From the NCBI RefSeq assembly GCF_023195755.1, contig NZ_CP096203.1, positions 3,782,001 to 3,846,000 of the forward strand: a stretch of 64,000 bases of DNA. Direction: 5' to 3'. Shown piece by piece: positions 28,532 to 36,666 of the stretch. This DNA is from Chryseobacterium nepalense. GTDB taxonomy: Bacteria > Bacteroidota > Bacteroidia > Flavobacteriales > Weeksellaceae. A program made the translations under genes and the position numbers. The notes under the pieces were generated by a model, which did no database searches, was not told the DNA's origin, and was given only the letters and a program-made list of their open reading frames with translations. Every line of letters begins with the position of its first letter. Position 1 is the first letter of the stretch.

Positions 28532-29279
28532 AAAATTCTCCTAAATTGATGGTTAATTCTGCTGTGAAGATCCCGTTTTTTGATTGTTTATGCAGACTGT
28601 AGAAATTGTTGTAAATCATTTTCAGGCGCTGATCCAGAGACTGGCTTCCGAATCCGCTTTTTTCTTTTTCCAGCGTATTTTTAAGCGAAGCTTTATTGCT
28701 TACCTTCATCGAAAAAATTCCATCCTGCAATTCCGTCTGTATGGCAATAAATGAATCCTGAGCCAAAAAATCCGTATGTTTAAAAGCATTTTCAATTAAA
28801 TCTACTGAAATAAGCGGCGCAAAAACCTTTTCCTCATACAGATGATCCGCTGTGTCTATTCTAGATTTAATTCTAAAATCAAAAAGGGGATTTACCTTTA
28901 TTTTATTAATCTCAATTAAGCTTAAAGCAAAATTTAATTCTTCTTTAGGGCTTACAAATTTGCTATTGCTTTCATATAAAATATAATCTAAAACATTTGC
29001 CAGTTTATCCAGCGACATATAGGTCTGATAAGCATGTGACTGTACGGAATTGAGTATATTTTTGAATAAATGAGGATTTAGCTTTGTCCCGATGTGCTCC
29101 AGCTGAACTTCATTCAGCCGTTGCTGAATCATTTTATTGGCTTCGCTCAGTTTCGCATTGTTAATCTTAAACTTCTGGTTCTGGCCAAACAGATAAATAC
29201 TTACCGTTAAAAAAAAGAAAATAGCAAAAACCCCGATGAATATCAGATAATCATGAATCATGTAGTAATTGCCGTCCAT
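28509..29279 (-). CDS. LytS-type sensor histidine kinase, 256 aa
   Basis: One N-terminal membrane span (about residues 10-31) and a short coiled-coil linker lead to a His_kinase (PF06580) domain with phospho-acceptor H70 in TKLNPHLFKNILNSVQ. An ATPase part follows, with DLIENAFKH and SGFGSQSLDQRLKMIYNN. There is no extracellular sensing domain, so the signal is probably sensed in the membrane or through partners. It overlaps the LytTR regulator gene, forming a two-component system. Confidence 0.9.
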   Translation of the reverse strand: MDGNYYMIHDYLIFIGVFAIFFFLTVSIYLFGQNQKFKINNAKLSEANKMIQQRLNEVQLEHIGTKLNPHLFKNILNSVQSHAYQTYMSLDKLANVLDYILYESNSKFVSPKEELNFALSLIEINKIKVNPLFDFRIKSRIDTADHLYEEKVFAPLISVDLIENAFKHTDFLAQDSFIAIQTELQDGIFSMKVSNKASLKNTLEKEKSGFGSQSLDQRLKMIYNNFYSLHKQSKNGIFTAELTINLGEFYDKMRYS

Positions 29280-29285
29280 TAAGTT

Positions 29286-29780
29286 TTATAAAAAAATTAG
29301 ATATTTTTCCGATATATTTTCTCTGAAAGAGCCGCGTTTTATAGAATCATTTTTCACATGAATTTTTTCAAGGGACTCTATCGTAAATTCTTTTGAGAGC
29401 TTATCTTTTTGCACAAGCATTTTTACTTTAGGACACTTAAAAAGACAGCTTACTAAAAAAGGAGTTGTTGTAAAGTATCCATTTTTATCGGTGTACAATC
29501 TTACCGGTTCAGAAAGTCCTTTAATAGTATACCTGAAATTATCTTTTACTCCTTTTTTTCGCAATTCTTTTCTTTTCGCAGGCGAAATGGTATCAAATTT
29601 ATCTCCTGCTTCTGTTATGGTGTCTTTATTGTTGATAACCAGAGCGATATAAGCATTTTCTACGGGTTCGTTTTTATAATCATAAATATTTCCTTCGTAA
29701 TGTAGTACAGCCTCGCAGGAACTGAGTATGATTGCAGATAAAAAACAAAGAAATATGGATAATCTGTTTCTTATTTTCAT
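29286..29780 (-). CDS. Predicted lipoprotein, 164 aa
   Basis: A lipoprotein signal ends in the lipobox LSSC near residues 19-22. The mature part begins with a carboxypeptidase-regulatory-like beta segment (YEGNIYDYKNEPVENAYIAL, then RLYTDKNGYFTTTPF), typical of small envelope proteins. It lies 6 bp upstream of the histidine kinase on the same strand, so it may belong to that signalling unit. Function unknown. Confidence 0.7.
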   Translation of the reverse strand: MKIRNRLSIFLCFLSAIILSSCEAVLHYEGNIYDYKNEPVENAYIALVINNKDTITEAGDKFDTISPAKRKELRKKGVKDNFRYTIKGLSEPVRLYTDKNGYFTTTPFLVSCLFKCPKVKMLVQKDKLSKEFTIESLEKIHVKNDSIKRGSFRENISEKYLIFL

Positions 29781-29800
29781 TCTTTTACATCAAAAATATT

Positions 29801-30172
29801 CTACTTCAGCTTTTTTAGAGACGTCATTGTTGCTTTTTCCTCACATTTTTCAAATGTAAGTTCATAAACCGGATTCTCTTTAGGATATATTAAAAGATAA
29901 TCGGGACAAGGCTTTTTCTGGGCATGACTTTTATCGAAATCAATTGTTCCTTTGGTGATGATGCTGTCTTTTAAAAATTTTTCATTGACATTCAATGCAG
30001 CCATTTCAGCTTTAAACTGATCGGAATAGGTGAAATCTTTAGACAGTGTTTCTGCGATGACACGGCTGTTGGGAAGATATCCGCTGCAGCTTGCTCCTTT
30101 TTTGTTTAAAATAAAAAATACAATAATAAGTCCCGGAATAAGACCTATCATATAGAATTTGAGTTTTTTCAT
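29801..30172 (-). CDS. Membrane-anchored hypothetical protein, 123 aa
   Basis: An N-terminal membrane anchor (about 5-22) precedes a soluble domain of about 95 residues with four Cys (SCSGYLPNSRVIAETLS, KKPCPDYLLIYP, FEKCEEK), possibly disulfide-bonded in the periplasm. Its ATG overlaps the stop codon of alanine dehydrogenase by one base (TAATG), implying coupling. The next genes on the strand are the lipoprotein and the LytTR pair. No family recognised. Confidence 0.68.
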   Translation of the reverse strand: MKKLKFYMIGLIPGLIIVFFILNKKGASCSGYLPNSRVIAETLSKDFTYSDQFKAEMAALNVNEKFLKDSIITKGTIDFDKSHAQKKPCPDYLLIYPKENPVYELTFEKCEEKATMTSLKKLK

Positions 30173-31365
30173 TAGAAGATTAAAAGATTGATATCGTGAT
30201 ACGTAAGCCCGAAACGGTCGCAGATGATCTTTTTTGTATGTCGTCCCTTATACATATAAAGGCTTTGTTTCATTTCATTTTTGCGGACCAACATGTTCTC
30301 AAAGCCGCCCTCTTCATCATAGTGAAGAATGTAGGAAAGGAAGAAATTTGATATGGCTTTCGTTGTTGTTCTCGGCATTCTTGAGGTTAGATTCGGAAGT
30401 CCACAGTGAATCACGCCGTGTTTAATGATGTAAGGATCTTCCATGGTGGTAAGCTCTGAGGTTTCAATAACTTTTCCGTTGTCGATGGTAATATCGATAA
30501 TTACGCTGCCTTTTTTCATTTTCATGACCATATCTTCGGTCACAATCGGGGTCATATTAAGTCTTGGCAAAGCGCCGATTACCACATCTGCTCTTCGTAA
30601 AGCTTTTTTTAATTCTTTGGGATCAATAATGGAAGTAGGAACCCGGCTGTCTACTAAAGTATGAAGCCTTCTGAGCTTTGAAAGGGAATTATCAAAAACC
30701 CTTACGCTGGCTCCTAAACCAATGGCTGCTTTGGTGGCGAATTCCCCAACAATTCCTGCACCCAGAATAACCACTTCAGCAGGCCTTACACCTGTAATTC
30801 CTCCCAGCATCAGCCCATTTGATAAAGCTAATAATTCTGAGGCATATAAAATAGAAACTGTTCCTGCGATTTCGCCTACAAGTCTTACTAAAGCCAATTG
30901 CTTATATTCATCAACAATAAATTCGAAAGCGATGGCATTTACTTTCTTTTCTGCGAGTTTCAGGAAATAATTTTTATCTCTGAGATTAATCTGAAGGGCA
31001 GACACAAGATACGTATTGGGACGCATATACTCAATTTCCTCTTCCGTTGGAGGATTTACCTTCAGGATAAGATCCTGGGAAAAAGCTTCTTTCGGATCGT
31101 TGGTAATCTTAGCGCCCGACTCGGAATACTGAAGATCTGTAAAAAAAGAACCGAGGCCGGCACCGGCTTCTATAATGATTTCATGACCACTTTCTACCAG
31201 AACCTGTACAGCATCCGGGGTGATACAAGCTCTTCTTTCATTCAGGGAGGTTTCTTTAGGAATTCCTATGCTGAATTGTTTTCCTTTTTTGATGACCTCC
31301 AGCTTCTCTTCTTTCGGCATCAGTTCCTCTTCGGTAAAAGGAGTAAAAATATTTGTAGTACTCAT
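30172..31365 (-). CDS. ald: Alanine dehydrogenase, 397 aa
   Basis: NAD-dependent alanine dehydrogenase of the Ald/PNT family, interconverting alanine and pyruvate plus ammonia. The N-terminal domain has GIPKETSLNERRACITPDAV (substrate Arg and Lys region) and VLVESGHEIIIEAGAG. The Rossmann motif is VVILGAGIVGEFATKAAIGLG, followed by ITIDNGKVIETSE and the C-terminal HCGLPNLTSRMPRTTT. The length and N-terminal extension are usual for flavobacterial enzymes. The 3' end overlaps the next gene by one base. Confidence 0.9.
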   Translation of the reverse strand: MSTTNIFTPFTEEELMPKEEKLEVIKKGKQFSIGIPKETSLNERRACITPDAVQVLVESGHEIIIEAGAGLGSFFTDLQYSESGAKITNDPKEAFSQDLILKVNPPTEEEIEYMRPNTYLVSALQINLRDKNYFLKLAEKKVNAIAFEFIVDEYKQLALVRLVGEIAGTVSILYASELLALSNGLMLGGITGVRPAEVVILGAGIVGEFATKAAIGLGASVRVFDNSLSKLRRLHTLVDSRVPTSIIDPKELKKALRRADVVIGALPRLNMTPIVTEDMVMKMKKGSVIIDITIDNGKVIETSELTTMEDPYIIKHGVIHCGLPNLTSRMPRTTTKAISNFFLSYILHYDEEGGFENMLVRKNEMKQSLYMYKGRHTKKIICDRFGLTYHDINLLIF

Positions 31366-31433
31366 CCTTTAAATAATTAAATTCTTACAGATCGTTATTT
31401 ACATTCAATTTCGAAAACAAAGATACATAATAT

Positions 31434-31841
31434 TTACTCGAATGAGATTTCTCTCTGTTCACCTGTGTTGATAATGCTCATTTCGTGGTATTTAAGACCG
31501 TGAAGGTCATCTTCGTATACTTCGGGCCACTCGATTATGCATAAAAAGGCATTGTCCAGGTATTCTTCAATTCCGATATCGTAAACTTCATCAATATTTT
31601 TTAACCGGTAAAGATCAAAATGAAATACTTTTCCCTGTGGTGTACTGTATTCGTTAACAATAGAATATGTGGGAGAGCTTACTTCATCTTCGCTTCCCAG
31701 TTTTTTAAGAAGAAATTGGGTAAAAGTGGTTTTTCCTGCTCCGAGATTGCCTTTGAGAAGAAGGATGTTGTGTTGTAATGCTGAACCGACTTTTTCCGCA
31801 ATATCTTGCCAGTCGTTCATATGATGAATCGTGAATTGCAT
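31434..31841 (-). CDS. tsaE: TsaE, tRNA threonylcarbamoyladenosine ATPase, 135 aa
   Basis: TsaE is the ATPase partner of TsaB/TsaD in making t6A at position 37 of ANN-decoding tRNAs. The P-loop GNLGAGKTT is at residues 31-39. SSPTYSIVNEY, FHFDLYRL and CIIEWPE are family motifs. The ATG at 31841 is chosen over a TTG further out because the -7 element TATCTTTG (minus strand, 31851-31858) overlaps the longer frame. The leader would be very short or absent. Confidence 0.9.
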   Translation of the reverse strand: MQFTIHHMNDWQDIAEKVGSALQHNILLLKGNLGAGKTTFTQFLLKKLGSEDEVSSPTYSIVNEYSTPQGKVFHFDLYRLKNIDEVYDIGIEEYLDNAFLCIIEWPEVYEDDLHGLKYHEMSIINTGEQREISFE

Positions 31842-31850
31842 ATTTTTAAA

Positions 31851-31858
31851 CAAAGATA
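31851..31858 (-). promoter_or_regulatory. Bacteroidetes -7 element (tsaE)
   Basis: TATCTTTG on the minus strand lies about 10 bp before the tsaE ATG, fixing the start and suggesting a near-leaderless transcript. Confidence 0.55.
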
Positions 31859-31953
31859 ATTAATTACAATAAATTATTTATAAACAAAAAATACTAAGGG
31901 ATTTTCATTTTTATTCATGATTTTAGTGGCAATTTCGAATACAGTTTTAAAAC

Positions 31954-32568
31954 TTATTTTTTACTTTTAGAATTAATAATATAAGTCTGATTTAAATATT
32001 CGGCTCGTGTTTTTGCTCTTTCAGGATTTCTGTAACGGTTATTTTTTACAGGATTTTCATAAAGGGACACAATTTCCGACATTTCAATTGATTTTAAATC
32101 TTTAATATCCTTTTTGAATAAAGATTTAGAAAGTTTCGAAATACCTTTTCTGTTTTCCAAAAAGTCGAAATGGCTAAAATTAAATGCCAGACATTCTTCC
32201 TGACTGTAATGACGTTCAAGATATCTGGCAACAACAAACTAATCTATACTTTTTTTGTTGTCAATTGCTAAAACAGGCATCATTTGAAAAGCAGTAATAT
32301 TGCAAGGGCATTCCTTTCTTTGATTATTTTTATTTATTACTGATTGCAATAACAAGTGCCACGAATTTTCATGCAACGCATTCGGATAAAGGGTGTTGTA
32401 AAAATTGGTGAAATTTTCTGGAAGTTTTTCGCTGGTTTTTATTTCGTGAGTAATCATTCGTTTATCAGAATTACCGATGATAAATCTTCCGCCAAACTCA
32501 ACATAAAAGAACAGTAAAACAAGTGCTGTAAAAACTAAAGCTGTAGAGATTTTAAAATATTTCATCAT
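31954..32568 (-). pseudogene. Transglycosylase-like gene interrupted by an in-frame TAG
   Basis: Two open stretches lie in the same frame, separated only by a TAG at 32239-32241. The first encodes an N-terminal membrane anchor and a soluble part ending NKKSID. Reading through gives FVVARYLERHYSQEE, then GISKLSKSLFKKDIKDLK and RNPERAKTRAEYLNQ, which resemble the later part of GT51 peptidoglycan glycosyltransferases (kHYSKEE...GIEAASEKYF...NP...N). The full product would be just over 200 residues, the size of a small monofunctional transglycosylase-like protein. The catalytic Glu region is not clearly recognisable. A single base change could restore Lys, Gln or Glu. Nonsense pseudogene, sequencing error or readthrough are all possible. 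Confidence 0.65.
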
Positions 32569-32654
32569 ATAAAATGGAGCTATTTTATTCAAAAATAATT
32601 AAAATAAAACTCTAAAATCACCTTAGAAAGGAATTATATTGTTATTTTGTCATA

Positions 32655-32686
32655 TTGTACTAAGAACATTTTTTTGTATATTTTTG
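32655..32686 (+). promoter_or_regulatory. Bacteroidetes-type promoter (dnaG)
   Basis: TTG at 32655-32657, a 21-bp spacer and TATTTTTG at 32679-32686. Only four bases separate it from the dnaG ATG, predicting a leaderless transcript. Confidence 0.7.
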
Positions 32687-32690
32687 CATC

Positions 32691-34670
32691 ATGATTTCCA
32701 AGCAGACCATTGATAAAATATTCTCAACAATCCGTGTAGAAGAGATTGTGGGAGAATATGTACAGCTGAAGAGGGCAGGGTCTAATTACAAAGGACTCAG
32801 TCCGTTTCATGATGAAAAGACGCCGAGCTTTGTAGTTTCTGCGAGCAAGCAGATCTGGAAAGATTTTTCTACAGGTAAGGGAGGAACGGCGATTTCCTTT
32901 TTGATGGAAATTGAAAATTTCACTTATCCTGAAGCGCTGCGTCATGCCGCAAAAAAATACGGAATTGAAATTGAGGAAGATCAGCGTGAATATTCCGAAG
33001 AAGCCAAACAGGCACATTCGGAAAGGGATATGCTCTATAAGATCCACGAAGTAGCCAACAATTATTTCCAGGAAATACTCTGGGATTCGGAAGAAGGGAA
33101 ATCCATCGGACTTTCGTACTTTAAAGAGCGGGAGCTGAAAGATGATATCATTAAAAAATTCCAGCTCGGATATTCTCCCGAACAGAAGAATGCTTTTACG
33201 GCTTATGCGCTGGAAAAAGGCTACACAAAAGAAATCCTCGAGAAATCCGGACTTTCCATTTTCCCTGAAAATACACCTTCTGGAGTGGATCGGTTTCGTG
33301 AAAGGGTAATCTTCCCGATTCACAGTTTTTCAGGAAGAGTGCTGGGTTTTGGAGCGAGAATTCTCAAGAATAATGTTAAGACTGCCAAATACCTCAATTC
33401 TCCGGAGACGGAAATTTACCATAAATCCAATGTTCTTTACGGTCTGAACCAGAGTAAGCAGGCTATTTCAAGAAAAAATGTATGCCTTTTGGTAGAAGGT
33501 TATATGGACGTGATCTCACTTCATATGTCCGGAATCGAGAATGTTGTGGCCAGTTCGGGAACGTCACTTACCACAGAGCAGATCAAACTCATTAAAAGAC
33601 TTACCGAGAATGTTACCATTCTTTTTGATGGTGATAACGCAGGGATAAAAGCCAGCTTCAGAAGTATCGACATGCTGCTTACCGAAGGAATGAACATCCG
33701 TGTTCTTTTGTTTCCCGATGGTGACGACCCGGATTCATTTGCCAGAAAGTACCCGCAGGAATATGTTGAAAAGTTCATTGAAAACCAGGCAATGGATTTC
33801 ATTGACTTCAAAGCGGAGATTTTGCTTAAAGAAGTAGGTAACGATCCTATCAAAAAAGCGGAAGCCATCCGGGATATTGTTAAATCGGTATCTTTTGTTC
33901 AGAATGCCCTGAAAAGAGAAGTGTATCTTAAGGAAGTTTCCAATAAATTCGGACTTTCGGAGCAGAGTCTTTTCAATGAACTGGATGTTCAGAAACAGAT
34001 CACACAGAACCAGACCCAAAAAGCTCAGGTGAAAGCCGAAGCGCAACAGCCTGCCAAACTGCAGATCGTGGATGATCCGAGAGACCAGGTGGATCCAATT
34101 GTTTTTAATGTTACGAAATTGGAGAATGACCTTATCAACCACATGCTGAACTATGGCGATGTAATATTGCAGCGAACAACACCAGATGAACAGAACTATG
34201 AAATTACGGTCATTGAGGAAATTCTCCACCATTTTGAGGAAGACGGCTACGAATTCCAGGTAGAACTTAACAAAAAAATAGTAGATTATATCAAAGAAGG
34301 AATTGAAAAAGAAGAGCTGAGAAAAGGAAATTTCTTTTTTGGATTGATGGATGAAGAGCTTAGTAAAGCAGCCGTTAATTCCATGAATATTTACAGCGAA
34401 CTGAACGACTGGTCCACCCGGAATATTTTTTCGCCAAATTATGGTGACAAAATTCCCGAACAGGTTGCCGGTGACATCCTGATCCATAAATTCCGCTATG
34501 TCAATTTCCTGATTTTAAAAACCAAAAAAGAGCTTACAGAGCATGCAGATTCTGATGAAGGAAAATATTTTGAACTGATCAAAAAAATCCAGATGCTCAC
34601 CCTCGTGTCAGTAGAATTATCAAAAATTCTGAATTATTCTGCAATTACCGGAATTTATTCTGACAGATAA
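32691..34670 (+). CDS. dnaG: DNA primase DnaG, 659 aa
   Basis: DnaG synthesises RNA primers at the replication fork with the DnaB helicase. The N-terminal CHC2-type domain (GLSPFHDEKTPSFVVS) lacks the zinc ligands: S37, D58 and T61 stand where Cys is usual, and only H40 remains. The TOPRIM domain (about 260-345) is intact, with VCLLVEGYMDVISLH and ILFDGDNAGIKA for metal binding. The C-terminal helical region (about 430-659) should bind the helicase. The start at 32691 matches the family N-terminus (MISKQTIDKIF). It is monocistronic. Confidence 0.93.
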   Translation: MISKQTIDKIFSTIRVEEIVGEYVQLKRAGSNYKGLSPFHDEKTPSFVVSASKQIWKDFSTGKGGTAISFLMEIENFTYPEALRHAAKKYGIEIEEDQREYSEEAKQAHSERDMLYKIHEVANNYFQEILWDSEEGKSIGLSYFKERELKDDIIKKFQLGYSPEQKNAFTAYALEKGYTKEILEKSGLSIFPENTPSGVDRFRERVIFPIHSFSGRVLGFGARILKNNVKTAKYLNSPETEIYHKSNVLYGLNQSKQAISRKNVCLLVEGYMDVISLHMSGIENVVASSGTSLTTEQIKLIKRLTENVTILFDGDNAGIKASFRSIDMLLTEGMNIRVLLFPDGDDPDSFARKYPQEYVEKFIENQAMDFIDFKAEILLKEVGNDPIKKAEAIRDIVKSVSFVQNALKREVYLKEVSNKFGLSEQSLFNELDVQKQITQNQTQKAQVKAEAQQPAKLQIVDDPRDQVDPIVFNVTKLENDLINHMLNYGDVILQRTTPDEQNYEITVIEEILHHFEEDGYEFQVELNKKIVDYIKEGIEKEELRKGNFFFGLMDEELSKAAVNSMNIYSELNDWSTRNIFSPNYGDKIPEQVAGDILIHKFRYVNFLILKTKKELTEHADSDEGKYFELIKKIQMLTLVSVELSKILNYSAITGIYSDR

Positions 34671-34779
34671 CCTTTAATTATTTTTCTTTATAAAAAGTCT
34701 GTGACAAAAAGTCCTATAATATTTTAGGAATAAAAGTTGTAATTTAAACTTCGTAAATTTAATAATACATAACAGAAAT

Positions 34780-35466
34780 ATGGACATTAAAAAAGAATTC
34801 AGAGATTTCTCTGTAAAGCACTTAGGAAACAGCGGTCTGGCTACCGATCAGTATATGGGAATGTATGGTCCTACCAATCTTACACCGTACATCATGGAAG
34901 AAAGAAGATTGAACGTTGCTCAGATGGATGTATTTTCACGTCTCATGATGGACAGAATCATTTTCTTGGGAACAGGAATTGACGATCAGGTGGCGAATAT
35001 CGTTACGGCTCAGCTTCTTTTCTTAGAGAGTGCAGATCCTTCCAAAGACATTCAGATTTATATCAACTCGCCGGGTGGAAGTGTTTATGCCGGATTGGGG
35101 ATTTACGATACCATGCAGATCATTAAGCCGGATGTAGCTACAATTTGTACAGGAATTGCCGCTTCAATGGGAGCTGTATTACTGGTTGCCGGAGAAAAAG
35201 GAAAACGTTCTGCATTAAAACATTCAAGAGTGATGATTCACCAGCCTTCAGGAGGTGCACAAGGGGTAGCTTCTGACATGGAAATCAACTTAAGAGAGAT
35301 GTTAAAACTGAAAAAAGAATTATACGAAATCATCTCCGAACACTCCGGACAAACGTATGAATGGGTTGAAAAAGCATCAGACCGTGATTATTGGATGACC
35401 TCCGAAGAAGCGAAAGGTTTCGGAATGGTAGACGAAGTACTACAAAGATCCAAAGACAAAAAATAA
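34780..35466 (+). CDS. clpP: ATP-dependent Clp protease proteolytic subunit, 228 aa
   Basis: ClpP forms the tetradecameric proteolytic chamber that works with ClpX/ClpA/ClpC. The catalytic Ser is S129 in GIAASMGAVLL and the catalytic His H154 in RVMIHQPSGG. INSPGGSVYAGL is the handle and oxyanion segment. The N-terminal extension of about 25 residues beyond E. coli mature ClpP may be a propeptide. clpX is not adjacent. A terminator follows. Confidence 0.94.
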   Translation: MDIKKEFRDFSVKHLGNSGLATDQYMGMYGPTNLTPYIMEERRLNVAQMDVFSRLMMDRIIFLGTGIDDQVANIVTAQLLFLESADPSKDIQIYINSPGGSVYAGLGIYDTMQIIKPDVATICTGIAASMGAVLLVAGEKGKRSALKHSRVMIHQPSGGAQGVASDMEINLREMLKLKKELYEIISEHSGQTYEWVEKASDRDYWMTSEEAKGFGMVDEVLQRSKDKK

Positions 35467-35486
35467 TTTTTGTAAAAATACAAAAG

Positions 35487-35517
35487 GCGCATCAATTTGT
35501 TTGGTGCGTTTTTTTAT
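35487..35517 (+). terminator. Rho-independent terminator
   Basis: GCGCATCAA pairs with TTGGTGCGT (two wobbles), followed by a T-run. Confidence 0.75.
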
Positions 35518-35518
35518 T

Positions 35519-35626
35519 AGGAGCTTTTTCCGGCTTTCCGCACTCGCTATTTTCAAGTTTGGGGCGGCGCGGCTTCGCCGCCCCAAACTTGAAAATGAGC
35601 TCAGACAATTGCTTCAATCCGGGCTA
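35519..35626 (+). repeat. Dispersed intergenic repeat, copy A
   Basis: It begins AGGAGCTTTTTCC-GGCTTTCCGC and ends ATCCGGGCTA. The interior is a strong palindrome (35549-35568 with 35577-35596), GC-rich at the tip. The same end sequences bound copies at 48972 and 63152 in the same orientation. The rest of the stretch to 35768 shows no gene. Confidence 0.75.
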
Positions 35627-35768
35627 AAACGATAGACTTGTTAAAGTTTATAATCAAAAGGCCGATTTCGGACCAGAAATCAGGACTTTAACAAACTTTA
35701 TAAAATTAAATTGTCTAATGGCATTATTTTTCCAATTAAAATGGCATAACACTTAAATCATAAAAATT

Positions 35769-36317
35769 ATGTCAAAGAAAATTGCAATTTTAGCAACACA
35801 CGGTTTTGAAGAAAGCGAATTAAAATCTCCAAAAGAACATTTAGAACAACAGGGCTGGACTGCTCATATCATCAGTCCGGAATCAGGATCAATCAAAGCC
35901 TGGGCTGAAAAAGACTGGGGGCAGGAATATCCTGTTGATAAGACATTAGATGAAGCAAACGCTTCCGATTATGACGCATTGGTTTTGCCGGGAGGTGTCA
36001 TCAATCCTGATCAGTTAAGAACAAATGAAAGTGCACTGTCTTTCGTAAAAGATTTTTTCCAGCAGCAAAAGCCGGTAGCCGCCATTTGTCACGGACCGCA
36101 GATCCTTATCAACGCTGAAGTAGTTGATGGCAGGAATATGACTTCCGTAAATTCTATTAGCCAGGACCTTAAAAATGCAGGAGCACAGTGGGAAGACAGT
36201 GAAGTCGTGGTCGATAACGGATTGGTTACCAGTCGTACTCCTAAAGATCTTCCGGCTTTCAATGCCAAAATGGTGGAAGAGATCAAGGAAGGGAAACATG
36301 AAGAGCAGACTTTGTAA
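35769..36317 (+). CDS. PfpI/DJ-1 family type 1 glutamine amidotransferase-like protein, 182 aa
   Basis: This is a cytoplasmic DJ-1/PfpI superfamily protein. The nucleophile Cys lies in VAAICHGPQILI, with YDALVLPGGVINPDQLR upstream and a Glu in ATHGFEESELKSP near the N-terminus, matching the PfpI/YhbO subgroup. Such proteins are annotated as proteases or glyoxalase/deglycase-type stress proteins; which activity applies here is unknown. It is monocistronic, with repeat A upstream and a very strong terminator downstream. Confidence 0.9.
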   Translation: MSKKIAILATHGFEESELKSPKEHLEQQGWTAHIISPESGSIKAWAEKDWGQEYPVDKTLDEANASDYDALVLPGGVINPDQLRTNESALSFVKDFFQQQKPVAAICHGPQILINAEVVDGRNMTSVNSISQDLKNAGAQWEDSEVVVDNGLVTSRTPKDLPAFNAKMVEEIKEGKHEEQTL

Positions 36318-36337
36318 TTTATTGCAAACCATAGAAT

Positions 36338-36376
36338 AAAAAATTCGGCGGCATCGAAGATGCCGCCGAATTTTTT
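36338..36376. terminator. Bidirectional terminator, 18-bp perfect stem
   Basis: AAAAAATTCGGCGGCATC and its exact complement flank loop GAA, with T-runs on both strands. It serves the PfpI-family gene and the convergent membrane-protein gene. Confidence 0.92.
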
Positions 36377-36665
36377 ATTCTTCCAATATAGCCTTTTTCC
36401 TTTTAAAGAAAATAGTATATACCAATAAGGTCTGTACAAATACATTTCCCAAAAATATCAATATTGACTGATACATAGGTATCGGTGCATAAAAAGGCAA
36501 TAGTTTGTTAAAAAAAACTGCCGGTGCACAAGCCATGTATTGAATGGCACTCAACGGATATTGTAAAAACTCAGGCTGAATTCCAATTAAAAACTGATCA
36601 TACAAGAAAGTATAGACAATATCAAATAAAAGAACTCCAAAAAATGTGAGGATAAACTTTTTCAC
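36375..36665 (-). CDS. Small membrane protein, 96 aa
   Basis: A GTG start (VKKFILTFFGVLLF) is chosen because it begins one base after the tpiA stop; the longer frame would overlap tpiA by 38 bp. The protein is mostly hydrophobic with about three membrane spans (FILTFFGVLLFDIVYTFLY, a middle segment, and ILIFLGNVFVQTLLVYTIFF) and ends in a basic/acidic tail. It is last in a minus-strand series behind tpiA. No known family recognised. Confidence 0.65.
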   Translation of the reverse strand: MKKFILTFFGVLLFDIVYTFLYDQFLIGIQPEFLQYPLSAIQYMACAPAVFFNKLLPFYAPIPMYQSILIFLGNVFVQTLLVYTIFFKRKKAILEE

Positions 36666-36666
36666 A

